A stretch of DNA of 64,000 nt from Euwallacea fornicatus (taxonomy: Eukaryota > Arthropoda > Insecta > Coleoptera > Curculionidae): assembly GCF_040115645.1 (NCBI RefSeq), contig NC_089576.1:124001-188000 (forward strand). The letters are read 5' to 3'. The position numbers and the translations under genes are program-made. Under the pieces are notes generated by a model. It had not been told where the DNA came from. It worked only from the letters and a program-made list of their open reading frames with translations, and did no database searches. How positions within the stretch are numbered: position 1 is the first letter of the stretch; each line of letters starts with the position of its first letter. This document shows positions 14,460 to 26,417 of this stretch, in pieces.

Positions 14460-14660
14460 CTAAAAAGCGGTCAAAGTTGGCGTCCATCGTCCTGCGATTT
14501 TTTTCCCGAATGCACCGCCCGACGACGTTAAAAAGGGTGCTACAAGGGCGGCGGCGCGACGCTTACGATGTCGGGTCGTCGACCCGGGCATCGGCAAATT
14601 TTGACGGGGTCGGCGTCGGCAACGTCTCGTATGCAGGAGAGGAGTCATCACCGCCACACC
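14460..14660. other. GC-rich, CpG-dense island in AT-rich DNA
   Basis: About 200 nt dominated by CG dinucleotides (runs such as GGCGGCGGCGCGACG and GGGTCGTCGACCCGGG) stand out from the surrounding AT-rich sequence. Open frames exist on both strands but none resembles a protein family I know. It could be an alternative promoter, an exon of an unrecognised transcript or acquired DNA. Confidence 0.5.
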
Positions 14661-16530
14661 GGAAGATTATGACTCATTGAATGGGCAACGTACGTACGTA
14701 TTTATTTCAACAAACCCCCCTTTTTAAGTTACACACATAAAGGTTGATACGATCAAAATCATTAGATTATTAAGCCTATTTTTATTAAAATTTTTCTATA
14801 CACATGTAACATAACATGCACGGAAAATTATGTAAACGGCCACTGTTTGATTTTGAAACATTCTGTATAAAAGAATTCATCAGCTATTAGTAAGCCAAAT
14901 TTTATAATTCCTTTCAACATGTGGAATTTTCAAACATACATCTGCATCTGCATTTCAAAGCTTAATGAAGCTTTTTAGTATTCAAGGAATTCGTGGTGCA
15001 AATTATTTCCAGGCCGTATCCCCTGTACGATGCACTTTTACTGCCCATTGTGTAGACGAAACCAAGTCCCAACAACTGACGTCAATGGGACCGCCAACAT
15101 ACGGGACGAAATCGATTAGTTTTGCGTCTAATTACCTTTTTTATTGAACCACCTGGAGCAAGTAACCGACCAAGAGGAATTAGCAGGGCATTGTAAACTT
15201 TCAAATAAAGGATAAAGGCACTATCAATAAACGTAAATACTTATATAATGACGCTAATATAACCAGTTAAGAAATTCCCAATTTTACGTAACAAATAAGA
15301 TTTTCTGCAGGATGAGCGAAATAAAGTCTAATATGACACGAGTTGTAAAAATAAGATTTCCTATATTCCTCCCTTACCCCTTTACCTAATTAAATTTCAT
15401 ATTTACATGATCAAAGAATCTGCTAATGCACGATGAAAAAATCCCAAAAAAATGGCATAAATTCACACATATTCAAGTTGTGTTCTTTATCTATAGCACT
15501 ACAGCAACTACTATCCTTACTAGTACCATTTAATAACTAAGTAATGAAATGACTAATTGCGCAACGAAAAACGTTTAGTCACCGATTATGATTGCAAACA
15601 TTGTAATTTTATTTGCAAAAATCAGAAAAATCTATTGGTTATGCAATAATGCGCAAAACACACTTTTGTGCTTCTAAAAACAGGACAAAAACTTCTAATA
15701 TTTTCAAATGATAAAATGGCTATTTGCGAATTAACAACGGAAAATAACATATCATCGCTCGAAAAGAAAACGTAAATATTTCCTGAAAGCTTTGCTTTCG
15801 AATTACATACACAATTTTTCGCACAATAATTCAAATAAATACCGAGTTAGAAGTAAAGATTTTCATTATTCTCGTAATGATACAAATAGGAAATTTACGA
15901 AAATGGGCAAATATTTTCCCTATGTACTCCATATTTCAACCTAATTTTATTTTTTCTTTATTTCTTTTATTATCTGCTTCATTTTATGACTGCCCAATTT
16001 CATTCTGAATTTTTCGGTAATAGCACAAAGTAGATTTGCTAGCAAACTTCCATTTTGTAATTTAATTACTTATTTCATATTTATTGAACATAGTTTTGCG
16101 TAGACGTTAAAAATGCTAAACTATTTCTCGCAGAAAATAAATCTATTCAAAGAAAAATTGTGCTAATTTTGTCCATTAGTCACACATAAAAACATGTTCG
16201 GAAAAAATATGCCACGAACATGATTTAAAATGCGATATTTCTAAAATCAAAATATTTTGTTAAAAAGTTAAGAGCATGGTGAAGTTGTTAAACAATGGAT
16301 CTATAATTACATAAAGTCACTCAAACAGAACGATACAGGTAGGAATTATGTAGTATAAAATTTGTGGCGTATGTCTTGTAGTGAGATAATTTTTTCCAAT
16401 AGTTGATAAATTGAGGTAATAAAACAACTTTTTTATTTTATTTCTAGGAACCGCTGAAAGGCGACAAAACATGAAGATCACACAAACACGAAGTTGCTCA
16501 TTTTTGTGACATTTGAGAAAAGTTACTTAC

Positions 16531-19500
16531 CTTGCTGAAATATCCCACAGTATGGCATCCTTCGTTATCAACAAGAGTCATTATGTAAAATAAGAACGGC
16601 TCAACATCGTAGTATAGAGTTTTGTGGTCCAGAAAGAATTTCGCCAAAAGACAAAGGTTCTGGCAGTACTGCTTATATTTCTTCCCATCCACCTAATTAT
16701 AGAGTTAATTATTTTTAAAGTATAATGACATGTTTAAACTTAAACCAACTTCTTGGCTGATTAAGAAAAACAGAAACTTGGGAAATTTTTATGGATAGGG
16801 TTGATGCAAAAACATCATGAATGTAAGATCAAACACATTTAACAATGTCCACTGCTTTATTGATATGTTCACTATAAGAAACCTATTATTGATTTTTTTC
16901 TTCAAGAACCTAGAACATACCTCCCAGACACTGACTTTATCCTTCCTGTAAACTTCATCTCCAGGAGGATGCCGCCAAACGCACTTAATTACATGGCGCT
17001 CCAAGATAGTTCGCGACTTCATATATCTGAGACAGTACTCGCAAATATATAGTTTGGGTAATCTGGCGTAATCTTCCGGGTATGGGCTTTGGTACCAAAC
17101 TTCCATCTCATATTTTCCCATTTCTATACATTTTGTACCTAAGAAATAGTTTTACAAAAATTAGCATTTCAACGGAAATCACGTTTCAGATATTGCTCTT
17201 ATTTTGTACTAGTACACAAAAATATTTTTTCCATTGACCAACCATTAACATATTCACTTCAATACACTTCAATTAACTGTTATTGTAACCCTTTTATTCT
17301 CTTACAACTGTCATAAGGAAATGTTTTTGAAATAAAGTAAAATAACGAAGTTATCGTATGAGGTTTTGCCACCCTATTGCTCCACCAAGTCCGATAATAG
17401 GCACTACTAAAGTGAATAAGTAATAGTTCTTCAATCTTTATATTCAATTTATGTTTAAAGATTTCTCCATACAGAAACAATATTCAGAAATGACTTGATT
17501 GTACTATGTTTTTCGTTACTAAAATATATCGTGGAAGAGGCGAATAAAATCTGAATCCACAGTTTCCAATTTTTTTTATGGGTTTGTTGCCCAGGTAAGC
17601 CAGTAGTTAATGTTGAAAATGCAGTGTCTACATCAAATAGTTTCTGGAAACATGCCAGGAACGAGGAAATGTTGGTCCTTATTGTTTCTGCGAGGACGGG
17701 TCTTAATACTATTTCGTGTAAAGTAGTGAATATACTTTGATAAGCATTTTGAAAATGTGTAATATTTACCCTTAGTACTAGGCAAGCTTTTCAGCTCTTC
17801 CTCGATTTTTTCGCTAGCCAATGCTTGAGCGTCCTTAAACAATTTTAAGTCATACTCGGGGACCATATTGTTAAGATCCGGCTCTTTACTTTTATCTATC
17901 TGCGGTTTGATATCTAAAAGACGACATATTACGTTAAGCAAAAGTGTGCAAAATCAACATGTTTTAACATACCGTCCATGGGTTCTTGTTTGAATTTGTT
18001 CCTCAAATCTTTGACCCTGGCTAAGTATTGTTTTTGTTCTTGCGTCGGCGATGAAGGAGATTTATAGATATATTCTAGGGCCTTTTTCCTTGTTTCTTCC
18101 CTTTTTCTGCGCTCCACTAATTCCACTTTGCATTTAGGTATCTAAAATAAGTACCTTCTAAAGTTATAACGTTTAAAAAAAGGTATATGACATATGTATA
18201 ATTATGTGACAAATAAGTAACACCTTAAAAAGTAAAACTTAGTCTTAGCAATTGTATATTGGAATCCAAATATTACTTAATATGCTTGAATTTGATAAGA
18301 TCAATTATTCCAAAACCTAATGCAACTTACTTTCAATAGTTAATTATTTAGAAATACAAGATGTCTAATATTCTCACACATTTTACCAATTTAAATTATT
18401 AAATAAAAAAACTTAAACTTACCGTCGTATTGTGATAATTTGGGCAAGCTTCTAATACAAAATGTTTATCAAACTTTCCACTCAAATGTCCTACACTATC
18501 ACATCCTTCCAACGGACAAGTTCTTTCAACAATAATCACTTCGTTCCTCTTAGATTTTGGGTCAGCCTTCTTATTGTTTTTACTTTTACCTTTTGTGGCA
18601 GTTGGAACTCTTTTAACAGGTGATCTGCTAAGGGAGCGTTTTGTACTTTCCGTGTCTGAATCAGTATCAGAATCTATTGTTTTTCCAAGAACATGCTTAG
18701 ATTTCCTTGTACTTGAAGAACGAGTCAATTTTCGTGTAAACTGCAAATCACAAAATTTACATTAATGCTTTTCTGAAAATAAACATAAAATACTCAATTG
18801 AAAAAAGACAAGATTATCTAATTATTCACCTGTTTTGATTTACCAGTCTCAACTTCAGACTCCGATCCATCAGCATTTTCATTAACATTTGCGCCCACCT
18901 TCTTAGCAGATTTCTTTATCGCCTTTTTATCTTTTTCCGAATCATCACCACTAGATTCACTACCGCTGCTACTGCTACTGGAGCCTAGAATTTTCTGTTT
19001 ATGAACGTAATAAAAACTTTTGAGGAACTTTACAATACCACTCGTTGAAGTTCCCGAACTTGCAGAACTGTTTTGAGAAGTCTTAATTTCAGGAACTCGT
19101 TTTTCAGGTATTCTTCTGTCTACCCTTGGTCTTTCCACAGGCTTGGCAGCAGCCTTTGGCCTGGGCTCTGGCTTAGGTTTAACCTAAGATGAGTGGCATA
19201 GTATTACAATTTAAGAATTAACATTTTTCCAGAAGTTTGTGCGATATTGATGAACGGCATTGTGGATTATAACTGATAAGGTCTAGTCTGTCATAAGAAA
19301 TTTTTTAGATCTCAAGAAAATATAAAGAGGAATCCAGTTCTGACTTCATCATTATACAAATAAAATTGAAATTATTTAACACAAAATTCCTTAGATGGCT
19401 TTCATTTAGAAATTAATAGAAATTTGAAGGATTTTATTACATCTCTCATACAGAATTAATATGATAGAAAAACATACTGCTTACTTGAATGGTACTTTTT

Positions 19501-21066
19501 GATGGAACTTTGACAACAGACTTGGGTGAATCAGACTCAGAACTATTTTCTGGAGAAAATATACTTTTTTTCTTTGAATCCACAGTTTTCGCAGCATTTT
19601 TCTTAACAGGTTCCTTGACTTTAGAGGCCTGTTTAACACTGGGCACAACCCTCAAAGCTGCCTGTTTTTGAAAAGCACTTTTTGCCAGTAATGACGAACT
19701 AGATGCTGTTTGCTTTAGGATGATAGTGGCACTGGATTTAGGCTTAACATTGCTTTTACGTTTTACCTATAAAGAATAAATAATTCAAAAATAGATCCAA
19801 AGGTTCATCTTTCAATTTTAATGCAAAGGCTCTTCTTTAAATAAATACCTGTTTGCTGATTTGCTTGTCATCTTCCTCATCAGTGCTTGATATAGAGGGT
19901 ACTTGTTTAATAGGTACTTTTACAGAATGTACTTTTGACCGATTGGTGGGCTTGGGTTCTAACTTAGTAGTAGTACCTGGTTTTGGGTTCTCAGTACTCT
20001 TACGAAGAGTTTTCTAAAAATATGCAGCTTGGTTACAAAAGGTGGTTTGTGTCATTAAGAACAAATGGTAGAAAACAACCAATACACTTCAGGTAAATTA
20101 TTTCAGTTAGAATGTCTCTCAAAAAGAATTTGGACAGTCCATGAAGATTATGTGTACACATACGTCCTATTTATGAAAAAAATACACTTTTTATTAATGC
20201 TGGGAAATAGATCCTCACACACCAGTAGGTGTTGTTGCTCTCAAGTTGCACACTGTTCTCAATTAACACTAAATGACAGTAACATTCACTTTTTACTAAA
20301 GGCATGGAATAACACTATTGTTAACATATCAGAGATAAATTTGTCACCTTGTTCAGAAGTTTGGAAAAGAGTAGAAAAAAAAATATGTGTCATGAATTAT
20401 TAATTTTATTGTAATTAAAATTTAAGCAGAACTTAAATAACAATTAAAAAAAATAAATAAATTTAAATTAGAGAAAAATACAATACCAGATGGTCCTTAT
20501 TTCTTTCTATCCCTACAAATGATTTAATCCTAATATGAAAGATTTTGGACACTTGTGTTAAATTAATTCAAATTATAATTGTTTTCTTTATAATATTGAT
20601 TTATATCTTGAATAATAATGAAACATAATTAAATAAATAAATGTATTCCTAAATCAGTACTTTGCTGTATATCACACTTCTTTGCTCTCCATTTCACTTT
20701 TCACTCTAATCAACACTATGGTGCTGAGCAAGGGGGGAATTTTAAAGGGGCAAAACTACAAACATGCCTACTACTTAGTAAAATTGTAAAGAAAAAACAA
20801 ACCTGAACAGCTGCAGTCTTCTTTGGAGACTCGGATCCTGAATTTTTCGAAGAATTCTGTGAGCTGGAGGAATCAGAATCACTTGACGAACTGGAATCTG
20901 AACCACTTGATGATGAAGTTGAGGAAGAGCTTCCTGAGGTGGTTTCTGACGAAGATTCGGTAGAACTGCCATTCTAGAATGTAAATGGCATTATAAACTG
21001 AGTCTCTAATGGATAGAAGTGCTTCATACACTAAATTAGTTTGTTTACCTTTTTTTTCCCGGTCAT
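16531..21066 (-). CDS. chm: MYST histone acetyltransferase, KAT7/HBO1/Chameau type (3' end missing from window)
   Basis: Exons, minus strand: 21066-21049, 20973-20803, 20013-19849, 19766-19485, 19183-18830 (with a probable 54-nt intron at 19038-18985), 18740-18423, 18141-17973, 17913-17770, 17138-16921 and 16692-16531. All junctions are GT..AG and phases agree. About 649 residues are visible. The N-terminal half is Ser/Lys-rich and disordered. A C-X4-C-X12-H-X5-C finger follows (C387, C392, H405, C411), as in KAT7, and then the MYST domain with its own C2HC finger (C555, C558, H571, C575) and the block DHKTLYYDVEPFLFY. KAT7 acetylates H3K14 and H4 in BRPF or JADE complexes and supports replication licensing. 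The last exon seen ends at GYFSK before a strong GTAAGT donor. The roughly 135 residues with the acetyl-CoA loop and catalytic Glu were not found to the left. The start MTGKKK is inferred from the only suitable ATG before a phase-0 donor. The family is certain; KAT7 rather than KAT5/KAT8 rests on the upstream finger. Confidence 0.92.
18985..19038 (-). other. Probable 54-nt in-frame intron in the KAT7 gene
   Basis: Inside a Ser/Gly-rich stretch the open frame suddenly reads a hydrophobic, aromatic run (IVKFLKSFYYVHKQKIL). That run lies exactly between a GTATTG donor and a TTCTAG acceptor. The segment is 18 codons with no stop. Removing it joins STSG to SSSSSSGSES and restores uniform low complexity. 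Its length matches other short introns here (50, 56, 57, 57 and 58 nt). It may be spliced constitutively or retained as an exitron. Confidence 0.65.
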
Positions 21067-21348
21067 TGTAAAGGGTTAAATCCTTAATATTATGAAATTG
21101 CCCATCAGTTGTTTGTTGTAAATGCACAAGGTCAGTAGTAAAACATGCTGTGATAAACCACTAAGCCGGAGTAATTATAAATCATAAACATAAACATGAA
21201 ATCTGATATTAAAGCGATTCAAATTTCTGAAATTGCTCCACGACAGCGAGACGTACAAAGAAGACAACGACAGCAGTCAATAAGCCACTATGGTGATATT
21301 AGGCAACACTGAGAAACAGCCATGTCGATCTATAATGTTTTAAAGTAG

Positions 21349-21356
21349 TATCGATA
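21349..21356. promoter_or_regulatory. DRE-like palindrome (TATCGATA) upstream of the KAT7 gene
   Basis: The octamer TATCGATA lies about 280 nt upstream of the KAT7-type start codon. In Drosophila this is the DNA replication-related element bound by DREF/BEAF-32 at housekeeping and proliferation genes. The match is exact, but an 8-mer can occur by chance in AT-rich DNA; another copy occurs at about 8113 inside a foldback element. Function here is inferred from position only. Confidence 0.4.
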
Positions 21357-21499
21357 CATGCGCGTGTCGCTTAGTCACAATCATTACTAAAAATATTAAT
21401 ACAAGGATGAATAAATGTGAAATATACAGAGTAATCTTAAATATCATGTATATACGAAAGATAATATGTATTCTTTAGATTATTTCATGAATAAAAGTT

Positions 21500-22035
21500 C
21501 TCATAAACATAGGTCTCCAAAAATTTCGTTATCTATCTACAAGGTGTTTAAATTTTAGAACATTATCAGTATTTTCTTTATAGCTCTTCCAGGTTTTGAG
21601 TTATGTATTTAGCTAAAATTTGGAATATAGCTTATGTTGTGAGACTTACATCACTGGCTTTGACAAATAGACTTGATAAACTACAAGGTGGTATTTTTTT
21701 CAGGAGCCGAGGACTCCTTCTCACCTTCTTAATCTTTTCTTGGTGCGCCGCTGGTAGCTTCTAAAATACAATTTTTTTTTAATTTTGTTTAAAAATTTCT
21801 TATTCTCTTTTAAGCAGCGTCGTTAATTGAGAAAAAACAAAAAACGATTTTCTGTAATTTACCAGATGAAATTAAAAGTCATTATGGGTAAGCAATTATT
21901 TATTATAAGTAATCTTCTTTTTTTAAGAATTTTAAAAGATCATTTGAAACTGCCTGGTTCTAAAAACTGAAAAAATTCTGAAATTTGAACATCCTGTAGA
22001 TAGGTAACAAAGCATTTGCGGACCTATACAGTACG
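21500..22035. mobile_element. Foldback element upstream of the KAT7 gene
   Basis: Left AACATAGGTCTCC and TATCTATCTACAAGGTGTTTAAATTT pair with the right arm, which carries TAGGTCC and CCTATCTACAGGATGTTCAAATTTC in inverted orientation. Confidence 0.7.
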
Positions 22036-24362
22036 TGTTAGGCTAATTGAGTCAATTTTTAGAAAAAGACGCATAGAGAGGGAGATTTTTCCTTCATACA
22101 TTATAAGATGCGAAATGATACATGAAAACAATTTATTTTTATCTCGAAAAATAAATTGCTGTAAGAAAAAAATACAATTTGTATGAGTTTTACGAGATTC
22201 AATGCAACTTATTCAGTGAATTTGTATAACCTAACCCATGAATTGATACTCAAGTACTGAGTAGGACTTACCTTGATGATTAAACCGTCCTCTCCACGTT
22301 TCAGATGATATGATGTGGAAGAGCGAAATTTTTCTGTGCGTAGTTTATATAAATATAAAAAGAAGCTAAAAAATTACTCCCTTCTGTATGTACATGACAT
22401 ATAGGAACACCCTGGACATTTTTTAATTTATAATAATTTATTAAATTTATAATAATCATGTAGACAAAATAGGAATAAAATATTTGAGTATTTAGAAACA
22501 ACAAAATACAAGAACACACGCTTAACGTTGTAACGAAGAAGATGTGTCTAAAAAATCAAAATTTGTATAAATACTTCGTAACTATACAAATGTGAACTTA
22601 TGTGTGTAAGTTTGTACGTACTGCTTATTATACAATGTGTCTTAGTGTAATATTTACAGTAAGGCAACACTATCATTTAAAGCGAAAACAGGTCGATTGG
22701 GCTCAATTTATATCAAATTCCATCACATTTATTTATTAAAAAGTTAGATGCACAACTGTTGATGCAGTTTCTTCTATCTGTAAGAATTCTTTTATATTTG
22801 CACATAGCCAGGAACTAGGAAGTATTCCCTGCAAACGTTTTACAGAAGTTTCCCTAAGGATTTTCGTTAGTAATGAATAGGATTTATGTTATACGGAATA
22901 AATGAAGACCGAAAAAAAAAGAGAAAGAGTATTTGCGACTTTGTTATAGAACACGTGTTCCATGCATAGGCGTCCAAAAATTGTGTAATTAGGTCAATAC
23001 AATCCGAAGCGAAAAGAAAGTAGGGCTCCGGCAGTGGGAAAACTCTTTGGAGTATCGCAACTGAGTCGCTCCAAGGCTACTTGAAAACCGCCTATCACCT
23101 CCTCCAGGGAATTAAAAGTACTGATTCGCTTCAATTCGGGCAGTGCCTCATAATGCAACATATCCTAAGCTAAGATTGTATAAGGCGACTCTCGGAGAAT
23201 GAGTGCTCAGTGTTGATATAAGCAAAATCGGCTACTTTTGAGTCTATATATTAGTTAACCTAGCATTTTCCAGAGGTTTTCCAGAATTCCAATAACGCTG
23301 ACGTCTGTCAACAATGTCAACCTCAAAAACTTCAGTTTTGGGGCCCTCAATCACCTTTAACTTCCATATTTATATTCGGGCCTGTGTAGTCACTGCCAGT
23401 AACATCCGAAAGACATTTTTGTGCCTGATTCAAAAATCGATCTTTCTGAAAGATCTCGTAAAGAACCCTTCCTTTGGCCACTGTAGGTGTTGATGACTAC
23501 CGGCCCTCTTTCTCCCGGTGATTATCGCTGGTCATTCCAAGTTTTTGCCATCAATATTTGCGATTTTTGATGTCCCCAAAACTTCTAATGATATCGCGAT
23601 GGGTGGCAAGAACAAATTAAGGTCTATTAAGTAATAAAAGGATAATCTGTAATAGAAAATCAGCAATTACTAATTAAAGATAAGTGCATATCCATGACTA
23701 ACAAGCTGCGCTGCGTGTGTTACTTCAGGATATCAAAGTGCAAGTGGCATCACTATTAACTCCTCAATCAGTTGATAATCAAACCACTCTCCGTACATAT
23801 TATCGAAGTTAGTAAGTGAAAACAAAAGCACTGTCTGTGCACTACTTGAAAGCAAGGCATGTTACTCGACAAAATGACTGACCTCGCCTGTAACTCGGCC
23901 GTAAATTTGCCTCGTGACATATTGTCTACTAGCTTGATTCCGTAATATTATTAAGATATTAATACTATATTACATTACAAGAATAATAAGACGCCACAAG
24001 TTTTGCCGAGCGAAGCAACATGCTTCCCTTTCAAGTTGTCTACAATGCTTCAATTACAACCGTCTACTGTCTCATGATGGCATAATTGAAATCTCAATTC
24101 TGCCGATCTCAAGAGATTATATGAAATTAGAAGTGTTTTTCATATTCTGAAACGACGCATATCAATCCCAGGTGATTCTCATGGAAGTACTCATACAATC
24201 ACTGCGTAACACTGCTACATAATGATACTACATTACAATATACATCCATACATAGCAATATAAATGTTCATTACATAATACTTCTCTATGATTGCTGAGC
24301 TCTGCTACAGATCATTCTAACGTTATTTGAAATGTACTGATATAGGAGTAAATAAATTCTAT

Positions 24363-24731
24363 ACAGGGTGTTATTGAATAAGTGTCCTATATTTCACATG
24401 ATAATTTTTCAAGTAGCATTAAAATGGAAAGTTCTTATAAACATGTGTCCTAGCTCGTTTGGTTTTCAAGACACGGGATATTAAAGTTGAAAAAATAAAT
24501 CACATAAACTTTGATATCTTTTGATCGCTTACAGTTAATTTTACAATGTTTCGTATCCGGGGGTTTTTGAGATGTGAAAAGACACTTTTAAGCAACTTAT
24601 TTTGTGCCACACTGTATGTCACTTTCATATAGAAAAGTCCTTTTCTCTATCTTGTTCCTTAAAAAAAAGTATACCTTATTGCCGTCACTAGAAGTAATGG
24701 TTTCCGAGAAAAACACATCTATAACTGATCA
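24363..24731. mobile_element. Truncated copy of the 52197-52850 foldback
   Basis: Starts ACAGGGTGTTATTGAATAAG. It matches the right half of the 52197 element read in reverse, including the arm (AACATGTGTCCTAGCTCGTT), the inner ACACTGTATGT and TTTCCGAGAAAAAC. An internal segment of roughly 90 nt is missing, and no opposing arm was found. Confidence 0.7.
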
Positions 24732-25150
24732 TGCATGTTAATTATTCAGCTAATTATTGCAACTTATGCATGCTACCCTAAAATATATTAACAATTTTCG
24801 ATGTACGAGTTATATTTGGAGGAGAGTTTCATGAAGGAACTGCTATATATTTTTGACACCTTCATACAATTTTTGACTCGTGGTTATTGACAAATTTTGA
24901 GGCGACAAGGTTTACTGACAGAAATTTGGTTCCCTTAAAATTTCTATATTTCAAATGCGAATTGAACTTTTTTCATGATAAAATCACTGTCAGTGTTTAT
25001 TGCTGAGGTTACAATTGTTGCTTAATAATGAAAACCCTAATTTTTAGTATAGAATAGATTGAGAATTGAGAAATTTTTAAAGAAACCCACTACGACTTAG
25101 AACATTTAAAACTATGAAAAACAAGCAATCAATGTAATGTTAAAAATGAA

Positions 25151-25887
25151 TATACAGAGTGTGCCATTCAAAACTTTATATCTGGCTTATATTGAATTAC
25201 GATCAAAATACAAAAAATTGCTACGACACGTCGATTTTGTTATCAAGGGAGACACATTTTAGCGTTAAATGCAGATTCATCAAAGCAACCCCCTTCATGG
25301 GGGTTTATTCAACTTTAGACTCTCAAATCGTACTATAGGCCCAATGATACTTCAAATGGAAAAGTTTTTAATTTTGACCGTTAGCATATATATATATTTT
25401 TATTTGATATCTCCTGTTAAATAATAAACCTACGCCATCCATAAATGGTAACGGAGGCACAGGTTGGGCATATCACGACGAGATTTGAGGTAACTTATGT
25501 GTAAAATCTTCCCGCTTTCAATTTATCAAATTTGCCTCTACGACTACCCATTTTTCAAATTTATTTTGGAGTAATTCAATTTAAATGAAAAACTTTAAAA
25601 ATTTTAATTATTTTCCGTGCATATTCATTTTATTTCAATGCGTTTTATGCTAACAATCAAAGTAAAAACCTTTTCCAATGAGGTGCCACTGGACCTATAA
25701 TGTAATATGAAAGGGTAAAGTTGAATGTAACCCCGCGAATGGGTTTGTTTTAATTAATTTTTAATTAATTAACACCAAAGTATGTCTTCCTTGAAAACAA
25801 AATCGATATGACATGACAATTTCTAAAATTTTGATCGTGGTTCAAAATAAACCGGATGCAAAATTTTCAACGATTCACCCTGTATAT
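25151..25887. mobile_element. Foldback element with very long (~250 nt) arms
   Basis: Begins TATACAGAGTGTGCC and ends with the inverse, CACCCTGTATATA. The arms match along most of their length: ACGATCAAAAT, TCGATTTTGTT, TCAAGG.AGACA, ATTCAACTTTA and a TTAGCAT segment. No reading frame of note. Confidence 0.85.
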
Positions 25888-26417
25888 ATTAATTTTAAAG
25901 CGCTTTTATGTAGCATAAATTGTCTCGATTCTCGAAAGTTTATTTATCTCTTATCTTAGGTTCTTTAGGTTCTAACGGAGTTAGGAACAGCCTATAAAAA
26001 TAATAGAAAACACCATACTAAATAATGATACCACCAATAACGCCAGGACAATCCGATATTAAACAAAACATGGTAGGATGGGTAAGTATGATTACTAAAT
26101 ACCATATCCCTAAAATTAGTAAGCACAAAATTTTATAATACATTCTTGAGCACGAAATATCATGATTTGGTACATTTTATCTTAATTGGAAATTTCACGG
26201 TTTTTAAAATGTATGATATTTCCTGTAAGATGTATGTTAAATTTTCACATTTTCGGCTTATTTTTGTGTTAAAGCTTCCAGCGATTCGACACCTAAATCG
26301 CTTTGGATATCTTTATCTCAGACATAATGTCCTGTTACTTTAATACTTTACGTTGTAGACGATTAATGCCAGTATTAGTTACTGGAAAATATTTTCTTGC
26401 AGAAAAATACATTCAAT

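Larger units (their letters stand above)
1..16530. other. Gene-free stretch, probable giant intron of the KAT7 gene
   Basis: Apart from the repeats listed separately I see no supported gene here on either strand. Short open frames are scattered and do not look conserved. I searched the minus strand for the missing KAT7 C-terminal blocks (equivalents of NVSCIL, the GYG acetyl-CoA loop, SDLGL and YRSYW) and did not find them. The stretch is therefore either intron or, past an unseen last exon, intergenic. Confidence 0.5.
22036..26402. other. Intergenic region between the KAT7 gene and DNTTIP1
   Basis: About 4.3 kb with a truncated repeat at 24363, a foldback at 25151 and otherwise unremarkable AT-rich DNA. 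Positions 22980-23160 are slightly GC-richer, but no gene is recognisable. The 5' UTR exon of DNTTIP1 presumably lies here. Confidence 0.6.

Noticed and set aside
14348..14680. 110-codon plus-strand frame over the GC-rich island
   Set aside because: The frame is open mainly because GC-rich DNA lacks stops. The translation is low-complexity basic and unlike known proteins, so only the composition is reported.
20065..20403. 112-codon plus-strand frame inside a KAT7 intron
   Set aside because: Antisense to a well-supported intron, with no motif and no codon bias.
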